Source: JANWYU01 sp964655485
GTDB lineage: Bacteria; Bdellovibrionota; Bdellovibrionia; Bdellovibrionales; Bdellovibrionaceae
Length of the DNA stretch: 11,150 nucleotides
Assembly (NCBI GenBank): GCA_964655485.1
Contig: CAZZMS010000150.1
Coordinates: forward strand, 1-11,150
Direction of reading: 5' to 3'
The notes beneath the pieces were generated by a model. It saw only the letters and a list, made by a program, of their open reading frames with translations, was not told the DNA's origin and made no database searches. Both the position numbers and the translations under genes were made by a program. Positions 1-7,188 of this stretch are shown in pieces; within the stretch, counting starts at the first letter, position 1, and the number at the start of each line of letters is the position of its first letter.

Positions 1-156
1 AATGGCTTCTATGGCTAATGGACTTGGCCCCAAGGGATTTTCGTTACTAGCTAGTTTGATGACGTCCTTAAGACCATACTCGGCCTTCACGACATCTAAG
101 TTACGCCCTGCCCGATAGGGCCTTAAACCAGCATGAAGAGCATGAAGTGACAACAT
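1..156 (-). CDS. hisC: Histidinol-phosphate aminotransferase, N-terminal fragment
   Basis: Partial gene: the first 52 codons are present and the rest lies beyond the left edge. HisC is a PLP-dependent aminotransferase that makes histidinol phosphate from imidazole acetol phosphate and glutamate; in some bacteria it also transaminates aromatic keto acids. The translation contains GLRPYRAGR near residues 10-18, then LASNENPLGPSPLA near residues 36-49, the characteristic N-terminal substrate-arm motif of HisC. The ATG at 156 is chosen because an in-frame TAA lies four codons upstream. Only a weak ribosome binding site is seen. It starts 9 bases after the ilvA stop, so it is probably the next gene of the same operon. 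The catalytic lysine lies outside the window, so a related class I/II aminotransferase cannot be fully excluded. Confidence 0.85.
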   Translation of the reverse strand, partial: MLSLHALHAGLRPYRAGRNLDVVKAEYGLKDVIKLASNENPLGPSPLAIEAI

Positions 157-165
157 GCTTAAGGG

Positions 166-1434
166 TTATAGAACACAAAACCCTCTATCGACTAAAGCTT
201 TTTTGATCGCCGCAATATGGTCATGATTTTTTGTCTCGAGAAGAAAGTGAATATGGGTCTCTCTTAGCAAAAGCTGAGGCTTCACCCGATCATGACGCAC
301 ATCAAGAATATTCGCTCCCTGCTCACTGATAACTTGAGTGATTTGAGAAAGCTGCCCCGGCAGGTCAATAATGGAGACCGTAATCTCAGCGACCCGTCCT
401 CCCCGCACTTGGGCTTTTTGGATCACCTTCTCAATCCAGTTTAAGTCTACATTCCCACCTGAGATCACAATGCAGGTTTTTCGCCCGAGTTTTAGGGGAC
501 GGTGTAAAGCAGCAGCCAAGGCAGCCGCACCCGATCCTTCGGCCACCACTTTCATGCGTTCCATAAGAAACACCATGGCCTCAGCGATTTCGTCATCACT
601 CACACTCACGATGTCATCTACCAAGGGCTCAATGAAAGAGCGAAACATTCTGTGAGAGGGCCTTTTCACCGCGATCCCGTCAGCGATGGTCGGAGCGTGG
701 GGTAAGATCGAAGGTTTTCCCATACCCCCTTGGGCTTGTGAGCTAGCTAAAGTCACAGATGGGTGGGCATACTTTAACCGCCACATTCCATCGGCCTTCT
801 CACTGACCACGCCAATCACGCGACACTGCGGGTATAAAGCCTTCATGGCTGCAGCAATACCAGAAATAAGCCCACCACCCCCAATGGGCACAATCACAGA
901 ATCCCAATCTTGAGCCGCGGCCGCAATCTCAAGCCCAATCGTTCCCTGTCCCGCTATAATATCGGGATCTTCATAGGGATGAACAAAGGTCCAAGACTCT
1001 TTTGCCACCAAATCTCGGGCAAACTCGATAGCCTCATCTACTGTCTGACCATGAAAGATGACCTCTGCCCCATAGTTTTTTGTGGCCTCGGATTTTACTA
1101 AAGAAGCTCCTACAGGCATGATAATTTTAGAGCGAACACCCTGCAAAGTGGCCGCACGCGCTACTCCTTGCGCATGGTTACCTGCACTACTAGCAATCAC
1201 CCCTAAAGCTTTTTGCTCGTCAGTGAGACGAGAAATTTTGTTATAAGCCCCGCGAAACTTAAACGAGCCCGTGTATTGCATATTCTCGAGCTTCAAAAAC
1301 ACCTCGAGTCCTAAAAGCTTGCTTGCGGTGAGACTACGATCCAATTCGGTGGGGCGAATGACGGGTAACAATCGCTGATGCGCCTGCTGAATATCTGCAA
1401 GATTTACGCGTATAAGCTCCTCAGAAGAATGCAT
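166..1434 (-). CDS. ilvA: Threonine ammonia-lyase (threonine dehydratase) with C-terminal ACT domain
   Basis: This 422-residue enzyme deaminates L-threonine to 2-oxobutyrate, the first step from threonine to isoleucine. Seen in the sequence: the PLP-lysine motif GSFKFRGA with K59, the substrate loop SSAGNHAQG at 82-90, the phosphate-binding GGGGL at 185-189, and SGGNVDL near 328. A single ACT domain begins around residue 348 (AEITVSIIDLPGQLSQI...). This makes it the medium form: longer than catabolic TdcB (about 329 residues) and shorter than E. coli IlvA (about 514, two ACT-like repeats). Allosteric control by an amino acid through the ACT domain is inferred. The start ATG at 1434 has AAGGG seven bases upstream, overlapping the stop codon of the preceding response-regulator gene, which suggests translational coupling. 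hisC follows after 9 bases. Whether its role is biosynthetic or catabolic cannot be settled here, but the neighbouring hisC favours biosynthesis. Confidence 0.93.
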   Translation of the reverse strand: MHSSEELIRVNLADIQQAHQRLLPVIRPTELDRSLTASKLLGLEVFLKLENMQYTGSFKFRGAYNKISRLTDEQKALGVIASSAGNHAQGVARAATLQGVRSKIIMPVGASLVKSEATKNYGAEVIFHGQTVDEAIEFARDLVAKESWTFVHPYEDPDIIAGQGTIGLEIAAAAQDWDSVIVPIGGGGLISGIAAAMKALYPQCRVIGVVSEKADGMWRLKYAHPSVTLASSQAQGGMGKPSILPHAPTIADGIAVKRPSHRMFRSFIEPLVDDIVSVSDDEIAEAMVFLMERMKVVAEGSGAAALAAALHRPLKLGRKTCIVISGGNVDLNWIEKVIQKAQVRGGRVAEITVSIIDLPGQLSQITQVISEQGANILDVRHDRVKPQLLLRETHIHFLLETKNHDHIAAIKKALVDRGFCVL

Positions 1435-1444
1435 AGTTCAACCC

Positions 1445-2251
1445 TTAATTTCTTTCTTTATCCCCTTCGCTTTTGGCGGCTAGCGATTCGGGTGCTTTGG
1501 AATGACTGAGCGAGAGCGAGTCTCTAGTAGCGGTACTTTTTTTTCCCCGTTGCGGGGAATAGTAACGATAACCAAGACCTCGCACGCTTTGAATACGTCG
1601 ACCTAGAGCATCTCCTAACTTATTACGCAAATATAAAATATGCACATCTACGGTGCGGGGTCCCGCTTTCTCATGAAGTAACACTTTTTCTTTGAGCACT
1701 TCCCGCTTTACTGGCTCGCCTTTATTCATAAGCAACTCATACAACAACCCAAACTCTGTGGGTGTCAGCAACCACTCCTGACCGGCAAACCACAAGCGAC
1801 GAGTCTCCCGCTCGAGAATCAGATCATCCACCCGTAAGCGCGAAGGCAAATCCTTTCCTTCTGCTACACGCGAACGCCTGACCAAGGCCTTTAAACGAGC
1901 CACAAGCTCTTTGGCTGAAAGGGGCTTAGTCAGATAATCATCAACTCCTAGCTCGAAAGCCCTGACCTTAGCTTCCTCCTCCGCAAAAGCTGTGAGCATC
2001 AAAATGGGAGTTTTGGCCCAATCCACACGCTCTCGCACTATTTTTACTAAATCGGTTCCCCAAGTTCCTGGCATAGCCTGATCGAGAGTTACCACCTCGG
2101 GAGAGAATCTCTCCCAAACTTGAATAGCCTCATTCACATTCGTGGCTTTCGCTACCTGAAAGCCCGCCTGGGACAAAATGTCAGCAATCGTCTCAAGAAG
2201 CTCAACATCATCATCTACAACTAACACCCGCAAACTCAATTCTTCCGCCAT
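1445..2251 (-). CDS. OmpR/PhoB-family response regulator with basic C-terminal tail
   Basis: Two-component transcription regulator of 268 residues. The receiver domain (about 6-125) has the acidic pocket D13-D15, the phosphoacceptor D57 in VVTLDQAMPG, T87 and K109 in YLTKPLS. The winged-helix DNA-binding domain (about 138-232) includes LTPTEFGLLYELL, the recognition-helix region RTVDVHILYLRNKLG and the wing motif IQSVRGLGYRYY. A Ser/Lys/Glu-rich tail of about 35 residues follows, is probably disordered and is uncommon for the family. ATG 2251 is preferred over an upstream in-frame GTG at 2272 because AAGGAGGG ends 6 bases before it and would otherwise be coding. The gene starts 24 bases after hslO and ends 10 bases before ilvA. 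No histidine kinase is in the window, so it is an orphan here and its targets are unknown. Confidence 0.92.
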   Translation of the reverse strand: MAEELSLRVLVVDDDVELLETIADILSQAGFQVAKATNVNEAIQVWERFSPEVVTLDQAMPGTWGTDLVKIVRERVDWAKTPILMLTAFAEEEAKVRAFELGVDDYLTKPLSAKELVARLKALVRRSRVAEGKDLPSRLRVDDLILERETRRLWFAGQEWLLTPTEFGLLYELLMNKGEPVKREVLKEKVLLHEKAGPRTVDVHILYLRNKLGDALGRRIQSVRGLGYRYYSPQRGKKSTATRDSLSLSHSKAPESLAAKSEGDKERN

Positions 2252-2257
2252 GAACCA

Positions 2258-2265
2258 CCCTCCTT
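2258..2265 (-). promoter_or_regulatory. Shine-Dalgarno of the OmpR-type regulator
   Basis: AAGGAGGG on the minus strand, six bases before ATG 2251. It is the best-matched ribosome binding site in the region and settles the start: the upstream GTG at 2272 would place it inside the coding sequence. Confidence 0.85.
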
Positions 2266-2275
2266 GGATCACCTT

Positions 2276-3265
2276 TTAGTGAAGTTTATCCCGTCGAATT
2301 CGACGCAAAATTTCCTGCAAATCCTCAGGCTGGAGGCGATAAATCCGACCACACATTTGGCAAGTCGCCGTCTCCTGCCCGCCCTCCACGAGCATCATTT
2401 GAATGTCTTGCTCCCCCCACAAACGCATAGCATCTAGCACTCTCTCTTTGGTGCAAGGGCAATGATAGTACAACTCATGCGGATGGGGAATATCTGTGAC
2501 GGGATCTTCAGGAAATAAGCGAGAGAAAAAAAGTTTTAACTCTCTTTCTTTGGCTTGACGATTTCGAAGTCTAGACTCTTCAGTATTGTCTTTAGCCTCT
2601 GTTACCGGCAAATGCTCAAGCATCCAGTTTTCCAGCATAGGAAGCCCAGTTCGCCACAAATCCAATAATTTTGTTTGGTGATCTTTTTCCACCCCTGGCA
2701 TCACTTCCAGTAACACACCCGTAGCCACCGATACCCGAGATAAATCCTCACTCAGTCTCAAGAGCAAATAAATCGCCGAGGGAATTTGCTGCGACTGCCA
2801 TAAGTAACTTTCAAGATTGAGAGCCAGAGGTTTAGGCGTAAACTCCACCACTCCGTGAAAGGGTGAGCGCTGAAAAGGCTGATGTCGCACCACATTCAGC
2901 TGACCCTCGCCAATCGCTTGCTCCCACGCAGGCTGTCCCGGCGCACGCCAATAGACCGAACCTGCCGCATCGGGATGCCACTGAGGATGGGGGCAATAGG
3001 CCCGCACCGGCCCGTCATAAAAAGCCTCAGCATACAACTTTTCCAGAGAGCCCGAGCCTTTGACCAACAAACCTACCCCTTGACCAGATTTTAAATGGGT
3101 TGCAAGGAGACTCGCCCCCACGATCAATTCCCCCAAGGACGCAGCCACCCAAGGACTCAGCTCCCGCGATTGGCGCATCTCCTCCACAAGCTTGCTGGCT
3201 TCAACCACAGAAATGCGAAAACGAAAATCATTAGAAACGAAGCGATAGACCTGACTACTGGACAT
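2276..3265 (-). CDS. hslO: Redox-regulated molecular chaperone Hsp33
   Basis: Hsp33 is a cytoplasmic holdase that is inactive when its four cysteines bind zinc and active after oxidative unfolding. This 329-residue protein has the N-terminal core (for example GASLLATHLKSGQGVGLLVKGSG) and ends with the zinc-switch cysteines C269-x-C271 (YHCPCTKERV) and C302-x-x-C305 (CQMCGRIY), matching the family CxC...CxxC pattern. It is longer than E. coli Hsp33 (292). By eye, about 25 extra residues, strongly charged (around TEAKDNTEESRLRNRQAKER), sit in the linker before the zinc domain. ATG 3265 has GGAGGAG seven bases upstream and overlaps the last 11 bases of the upstream reductase gene, implying coupled translation. 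The response regulator follows after 24 bases. Confidence 0.94.
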   Translation of the reverse strand: MSSSQVYRFVSNDFRFRISVVEASKLVEEMRQSRELSPWVAASLGELIVGASLLATHLKSGQGVGLLVKGSGSLEKLYAEAFYDGPVRAYCPHPQWHPDAAGSVYWRAPGQPAWEQAIGEGQLNVVRHQPFQRSPFHGVVEFTPKPLALNLESYLWQSQQIPSAIYLLLRLSEDLSRVSVATGVLLEVMPGVEKDHQTKLLDLWRTGLPMLENWMLEHLPVTEAKDNTEESRLRNRQAKERELKLFFSRLFPEDPVTDIPHPHELYYHCPCTKERVLDAMRLWGEQDIQMMLVEGGQETATCQMCGRIYRLQPEDLQEILRRIRRDKLH

Positions 3266-4034
3266 GACTGAGCTCCTCCAGTTTTAGCAAGGCCTCTTTG
3301 GTGGGTAACTTGTGGCCTTCTTCGAGAATCCAGCGCCAACGCTTGTGCAGAGACTGGGTCAGTCGTTCCAGTGGCCAGGGAAGAGTCACACAAGAAGCTT
3401 GCGATTGGATCAGGTAAAATCTCAACTCCTCAGTATCCCAGAGATCCAAGACCTTCCATTCGGAAGATTCCTGGTGAGTCTTCAAGACCTTTAACTGGGC
3501 CACAAAATCCGGTGGAAGACAGCGATCTCCGGAGTATTCCTTTTTCACCTCGGTCCACAAAATGATGTGAGCTTTGGGCCAAGCCTGTCCAAATACCTGA
3601 GCTCCACCCACACAAAAAACGGGGTAGCGAAGTTCGTCGCGCAAATGCGGCTCTTGCTGCTGCCACTCAAAAATCTGCTTCGGTAAATCTTCCAAACTGG
3701 AAAAGTAACGCAATCTTTTTCTCACTTGATCCAAACCATGTTTAGCTACAACTTTGGCATACCAGGATGAGGTTTCAATGTTCTCAGGGCTTCGACTCAG
3801 CACGAGATGGTAACGTCCGGGTAGCAAATCAGGCAAACTTAGTAGGGTTGATCGACCCATCCACAGGATACTACCCTCGGTTACTAAACGAAAAAATTTC
3901 AAATCCAAAGGATAATGCCAGGGTAACTGCCCCCCTTGACCTACGACTCCCGATTCTGGAGCGGCCACCACCAACACATGAAAAAACGGCCACAGAGCAT
4001 CCTTTAGGTTTTGTGTAGTTTCCTCCACCATCAT
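3255..4034 (-). CDS. folA: Dihydrofolate reductase, enlarged, with C-terminal extension
   Basis: It reduces dihydrofolate to tetrahydrofolate with NADPH, recycling the product of ThyA, encoded directly upstream. Hallmarks seen: GQGGQLPWHYPLDLKFF with W39 and the active-site acid D44 (E. coli W22 and D27), MGRSTL at 59-64, LPGR at 71-74, the NADPH-binding VGGAQVF at 142-148, and WTEV...SGD at 160-170 (E. coli T113 region). At 259 residues it is about 100 longer than typical FolA. The excess comprises an insertion around residues 92-137 and a C-terminal stretch from about 212 to 259 rich in Trp, Leu, Lys and Glu, which I do not recognise. Start is uncertain: ATG 4034, ATG 4031 and GTG 4028 are consecutive in frame, and AGAGGA abuts the first, so GTG 4028 has the best spacing. 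The gene lies 31 bases after thyA and overlaps hslO by 11. Confidence 0.88.
   Translation of the reverse strand: MMVEETTQNLKDALWPFFHVLVVAAPESGVVGQGGQLPWHYPLDLKFFRLVTEGSILWMGRSTLLSLPDLLPGRYHLVLSRSPENIETSSWYAKVVAKHGLDQVRKRLRYFSSLEDLPKQIFEWQQQEPHLRDELRYPVFCVGGAQVFGQAWPKAHIILWTEVKKEYSGDRCLPPDFVAQLKVLKTHQESSEWKVLDLWDTEELRFYLIQSQASCVTLPWPLERLTQSLHKRWRWILEEGHKLPTKEALLKLEELSHVQ
3273..3279 (-). promoter_or_regulatory. Shine-Dalgarno of hslO inside the folA coding sequence
   Basis: GGAGGAG on the minus strand, seven bases before ATG 3265. It lies within the final codons of the upstream dihydrofolate reductase gene and supports both the start choice and the 11-base gene overlap. Confidence 0.8.
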
Positions 4035-4065
4035 TCCTCTTTGATGAAATGACTCATCTTACGAA

Positions 4066-4860
4066 TCAAACGGCGACTTCAGCACGAATAGCAGGATGGG
4101 GGTCATAGCCCAGAATCTCGATATCTTCATAACGGAAGTCGAAAATATTTTTTACCTCGGGATTCAATTTCAGCCGCGGGAGAGGACGGGGATCACGACT
4201 TAATTGGAGTTTAGCCTGTTCGATGTGGTTCAAATAAAGGTGTGCATCACCCAAGGTATGAATAAACTCATGGGCTTGTAAGCCGCACACTTGCGCCACC
4301 ATATGAGTGAGTAAGGCGTAGCTTGCGATATTAAAGGGCACGCCCAAAAATACATCAGCACTGCGCTGATAGAGCTGACAAGACAAACGTCCTTCAGCCA
4401 CATAAAACTGAAAAAAAGCGTGGCAGGGCGGCAGAGCCATGCGATCCACATCCGCAGGGTTATAGGCCACCACTAAATGTCTGCGGGAATCAGGATTGGT
4501 TTTAATCTGTTCAATCACTTGGGAAATTTGGTCAATCTGTCTTCCGTCGGGGGCCTGCCACGCTCGCCACTGCTTGCCATACACGGGACCGAGGTCTCCG
4601 TTTTCATCGGCCCACTCATCCCAGATGGTAACACCGTTTTCTCGCAAATAACGAATATTGGTGTCTCCCTTAAGAAACCACAATAGCTCATGAATTACCG
4701 AACGCAGATGAATTTTTTTAGTAGTTATCAAAGGAAAGCCCTCCGCCAAGGGAAAGCGCATCTGGTAACCAAAGATGCTTAGCGTTCCTACCCCCGTGCG
4801 ATCGCTTTTTTTTACACCGTTTTGCAAGATGGTTTTTAAAAGCTGATGATACGTTTCCAT
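4066..4860 (-). CDS. thyA: Thymidylate synthase
   Basis: It methylates dUMP to dTMP using methylene-tetrahydrofolate and releases dihydrofolate, which the adjacent FolA recycles. The 264-residue length equals that of E. coli ThyA and the sequence is very similar by eye. Visible motifs: phosphate-binding R21 in SDRTGVGTLS, WDEWADENGDLGPVYGKQWR (80-99), R126-R127 in PDSRRH, the catalytic cysteine C146 in LPPCHAFFQFYV, SCQLYQRSADVFLG, and the C-terminal YDPHPAI...V. The open frame continues upstream to 5001, but that extension overlaps lptG and has no family counterpart, so ATG 4860 (METYHQ, aligning with E. coli MKQYLE) is used. No strong ribosome binding site precedes it. The 65-base gap from lptG is the largest in this block, and I see no convincing promoter in it. 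Confidence 0.97.
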   Translation of the reverse strand: METYHQLLKTILQNGVKKSDRTGVGTLSIFGYQMRFPLAEGFPLITTKKIHLRSVIHELLWFLKGDTNIRYLRENGVTIWDEWADENGDLGPVYGKQWRAWQAPDGRQIDQISQVIEQIKTNPDSRRHLVVAYNPADVDRMALPPCHAFFQFYVAEGRLSCQLYQRSADVFLGVPFNIASYALLTHMVAQVCGLQAHEFIHTLGDAHLYLNHIEQAKLQLSRDPRPLPRLKLNPEVKNIFDFRYEDIEILGYDPHPAIRAEVAV

Positions 4861-4925
4861 GCTTGTATTGTGCCAAAGGGCAGAGAAAAAACCACCAAAG
4901 ACCCTACGCGCCACGCCTTGTGACC

Positions 4926-6020
4926 CTAAGCCCTTTGACGCTGTAAAAGCCACAGGGCCAGCAGAGTACCCAACATATTGGCGGCAAAGGCTGCAAACCA
5001 CGGAGGCATTTTGCCGTAATAGCCTAAGTTCAAACTCAAACTAAATAGCACCCAGTAACCAAGGACCAGGCCCAACACCCAACCCACTTGGGCCATAACA
5101 CCGGCATGTCGGCCCTTACGCACCACAAGCCCCAAGGCTAAAAGCCCCAACACCAAACCAGAAAGACTAAAGGCGAATTTACGATGGTAATCCACCTCAA
5201 AACGTAAGGTATCTAAACCCGCTTCTTTTTGTTTTTCTATAAATCGCTTTAGGTCAATAAGGTTCAAAATATCGCTCGGTCGTGACATCTGAGACAAGAC
5301 CTGCAAATCTTCGGGCATACTGATTTTTTTGCTCTCAAAGCCCGCGACCAAAGGAAAATGCTTCTCGTCGTTGAGCAAAGTCTCTCGGCCCCGCTTCAGC
5401 AACCACTGGTGCCCCTGAACCTCAACACTCTCGGCCTCCATGTACTGCTTCAACACCCACTGCTCTGGATCCACGAGGTAGAAGCGAAACCCTTCCCCCT
5501 TGGAGTTGTGGGGGTCCAGGGCACGCAGATAGAAAAACTGATCTTGGTATTTATACCACAACTGGCTGGTTTTATCGATACTATAAAGACCCGGATTACC
5601 TCGAATATGGTGGTAATAGGTGAAATTTTTCTTGAGACTCAGCTCCGGCAACAAAGAACGAGTCATTTCCATCATACCCGCTCCGACCAAAAGCCCCCAC
5701 CCGGCTACAATTCCAGCGATTTGACGCAAACTTACACCCAAGCTCAATAACGCCACTAGTTCCCCATTTTTCTGAATCGTACCGATTGCAAAAACAACCC
5801 CCAGCACAAAAGCAATGGGTAACATCATGTAGATCATCTCAGGTAAAGCATAAAGATAGTAGCGAATAACCCACTCCGTAGCGACTTGGTTGAATCGCCC
5901 GGATTGACCTAAAAAATCCGAAACAAGGAATAGACAACAAAAAACTAGGAGCCCACCTACCGCATATTGCAGAATCAAAGCACTAAAATAGCGAGAAAAG
6001 CGCCCACCATAAAACCACAT
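4926..6020 (-). CDS. lptG: LPS export ABC transporter permease, LptG-like (YjgP/YjgQ family)
   Basis: Inner-membrane half-permease of the Lpt machine, which extracts lipopolysaccharide from the inner membrane with LptF and the ATPase LptB and passes it to the periplasmic bridge. The 364-residue protein shows three N-terminal membrane segments (about 12-35, 58-82, 98-119), a periplasmic beta-rich domain (about 122-280) and three C-terminal segments (about 282-300, 306-330, 338-359), the family topology. IQKNGELVALLSLGVSLRQI (82-101) matches the cytoplasmic coupling-helix region that contacts LptB. The segment DLKRFIEKQKEAGLDTLRFE before TM4 favours LptG over LptF. No lptF or lptB is in the window. 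ATG 6020 is used; no clear ribosome binding site precedes it. It heads the minus-strand block and is divergent from the receiver-domain gene. Confidence 0.88.
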   Translation of the reverse strand: MWFYGGRFSRYFSALILQYAVGGLLVFCCLFLVSDFLGQSGRFNQVATEWVIRYYLYALPEMIYMMLPIAFVLGVVFAIGTIQKNGELVALLSLGVSLRQIAGIVAGWGLLVGAGMMEMTRSLLPELSLKKNFTYYHHIRGNPGLYSIDKTSQLWYKYQDQFFYLRALDPHNSKGEGFRFYLVDPEQWVLKQYMEAESVEVQGHQWLLKRGRETLLNDEKHFPLVAGFESKKISMPEDLQVLSQMSRPSDILNLIDLKRFIEKQKEAGLDTLRFEVDYHRKFAFSLSGLVLGLLALGLVVRKGRHAGVMAQVGWVLGLVLGYWVLFSLSLNLGYYGKMPPWFAAFAANMLGTLLALWLLQRQRA

Positions 6021-6069
6021 GGGTTTATCTTACTTGACGTACCTTAAAAAGGGATGATTGACTACTATT
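6021..6069. promoter_or_regulatory. Divergent intergenic region, probable promoters
   Basis: These 49 bases separate lptG (minus) from the receiver-domain gene (plus), so they should drive one or both units. On the plus strand TTGACG at 6034-6039 looks like a -35 box, but the segment 17 bases on (6057-6062) is a poor -10. On the minus strand TAAGAT (6027-6032) looks like a -10 without a good -35; if used, the lptG transcript would be nearly leaderless. A small palindrome CCTTAAAAAGG lies at 6042-6052. The location is the main support; the individual boxes are weak. Confidence 0.35.
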
Positions 6070-7188
6070 ATGGCTTTACGCGTCTTAGTCGCTGACGAAA
6101 GTGCTACCATAAAAAAAGTCATCCAGCTGGCTTTGCAAGATTTTGGTGTGACCGTAAAGTCCATCCCCGTAGGTAACGAGGTATTAGAGCTTGCTCGCAG
6201 TTTTCGCCCTGACGTGGTCTTTGCCGACGTGTTACTAAGCAAAAAAAATGGCTACGATATTGCCGAGGAGTTTAAGCAGGATCCCCAACTCCGTTCCGTC
6301 CCCGTCGTGTTAATGTGGAGTGGTTTTGTCAGTTTTGATGAAGCTCGTTTTCAAAGCTGTGGTGCCGTGGCCAAGTTAGAGAAACCCTTCGACGCCGACA
6401 CCCTACGCCGAGTGGTACAAGATCATGTGCTGAAAGCTAAAACCAATCTTATCGCACCTTTCGTTAGTGTTGATCTGCCGGATTTCGTTGAAAGTTCAAC
6501 CTCAGTAGAGGCACCTCCTGCACAAAACCCGGCCGCAGCCACAACACCCGCTTTTCCCTCTACCCATGCCGCGATCTCTGCTCCACTCGACTTGGATTCA
6601 GAGTCTCTGGCCACAAGCTCCTTGGCCGCAGTACCCAACTCCTTAGTGGATACAGATCTAAGTACGCCCACGGAAACTCATCGGGAATCAGCCTTGGCTG
6701 CGGGCACTGAACGATCTGATATAGAGAGCTGGCAAGCCAGACCGATTGAGCTTGATGAACCGGCCCTTGAGGAGGAGGCCGAAGAGTTTCAGCAGGTCCA
6801 GTTGGCGCGCTCACCGCGCCCTTCACCAGCCTCCCAAGCGCAATATTCTCCCTCAGCACGCTCACCTCTTGAGTCCCGAGCGGTAACCCCCTCAAGTTCC
6901 GACATCTGGGATCCTTCACAAATCAAAATTGTCACCACCAATCGCGAGGAGCTCTCGCTTGAAGAGCTTACAAAAACGGCACGAGCAAGTGGAGGTAAAA
7001 AAATCGAAATTCCCAAAGTCAAACCCGTACCTCATGGAGTGGATCCCGCGCGTTTGGAGCAAATTGTGCAAGCCCAAGTCCGTGAGGTCATCAAAGAGAT
7101 TGCTTGGCAAGTGATTCCCGACTTGGCCGAGCGAATTATTCGCGAAGAAATTCGCCAACTGATGTTGGACGCTGAAAAGTTACCATGA
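6070..7188 (+). CDS. Receiver-domain protein with Pro/Ser-rich linker and conserved C-terminal helix (RomR-like architecture)
   Basis: A 372-residue protein without a DNA-binding or enzymatic output domain. The receiver domain (about 3-118) carries D9-E10, phosphoacceptor D53 (FADVLLSKKNG), S84 in the switch position and K105 in KLEKPFD; LMWSGFVSFDEARF resembles the LLxGxFxPFDE segment of deltaproteobacterial receivers. Residues about 120-310 form a Ser/Ala/Pro/Glu-rich, probably disordered linker. Residues about 327-368 are a predicted amphipathic helix containing EIAWQVIPDLAERIIREEI. This order resembles the polarity protein RomR of Myxococcus and Bdellovibrio, and the end also recalls PopZ-type C-terminal helices; both are inferences. 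Start: ATG 6070 gives the usual receiver N-terminus, but TTG 6058 is in frame and closer to AAGGGA (6049-6054). The stop overlaps the nadC start (ATGA), so the two are probably co-translated. Confidence 0.85.
   Translation: MALRVLVADESATIKKVIQLALQDFGVTVKSIPVGNEVLELARSFRPDVVFADVLLSKKNGYDIAEEFKQDPQLRSVPVVLMWSGFVSFDEARFQSCGAVAKLEKPFDADTLRRVVQDHVLKAKTNLIAPFVSVDLPDFVESSTSVEAPPAQNPAAATTPAFPSTHAAISAPLDLDSESLATSSLAAVPNSLVDTDLSTPTETHRESALAAGTERSDIESWQARPIELDEPALEEEAEEFQQVQLARSPRPSPASQAQYSPSARSPLESRAVTPSSSDIWDPSQIKIVTTNREELSLEELTKTARASGGKKIEIPKVKPVPHGVDPARLEQIVQAQVREVIKEIAWQVIPDLAERIIREEIRQLMLDAEKLP

Noticed and set aside
371..1101. Three plus-strand open frames antisense to ilvA (63-94 codons)
   Set aside because: They lie wholly inside a strongly supported minus-strand gene, show no family motif, and have no convincing ribosome binding sites; they are frame shadows.
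4861..5001. A 47-codon N-terminal extension of thyA
   Set aside because: It overlaps the end of lptG, is not present in the family, and the downstream ATG gives exactly the standard 264-residue ThyA.
5358..5750. A 130-codon plus-strand open frame opposite lptG
   Set aside because: It is antisense to a membrane protein gene, with Leu-rich composition expected from the complement; no independent coding evidence.
6423..7158. Minus-strand open frames opposite the receiver-protein linker, up to 119 codons
   Set aside because: The low-complexity linker yields long spurious antisense frames; they overlap one another and lack recognisable domains.
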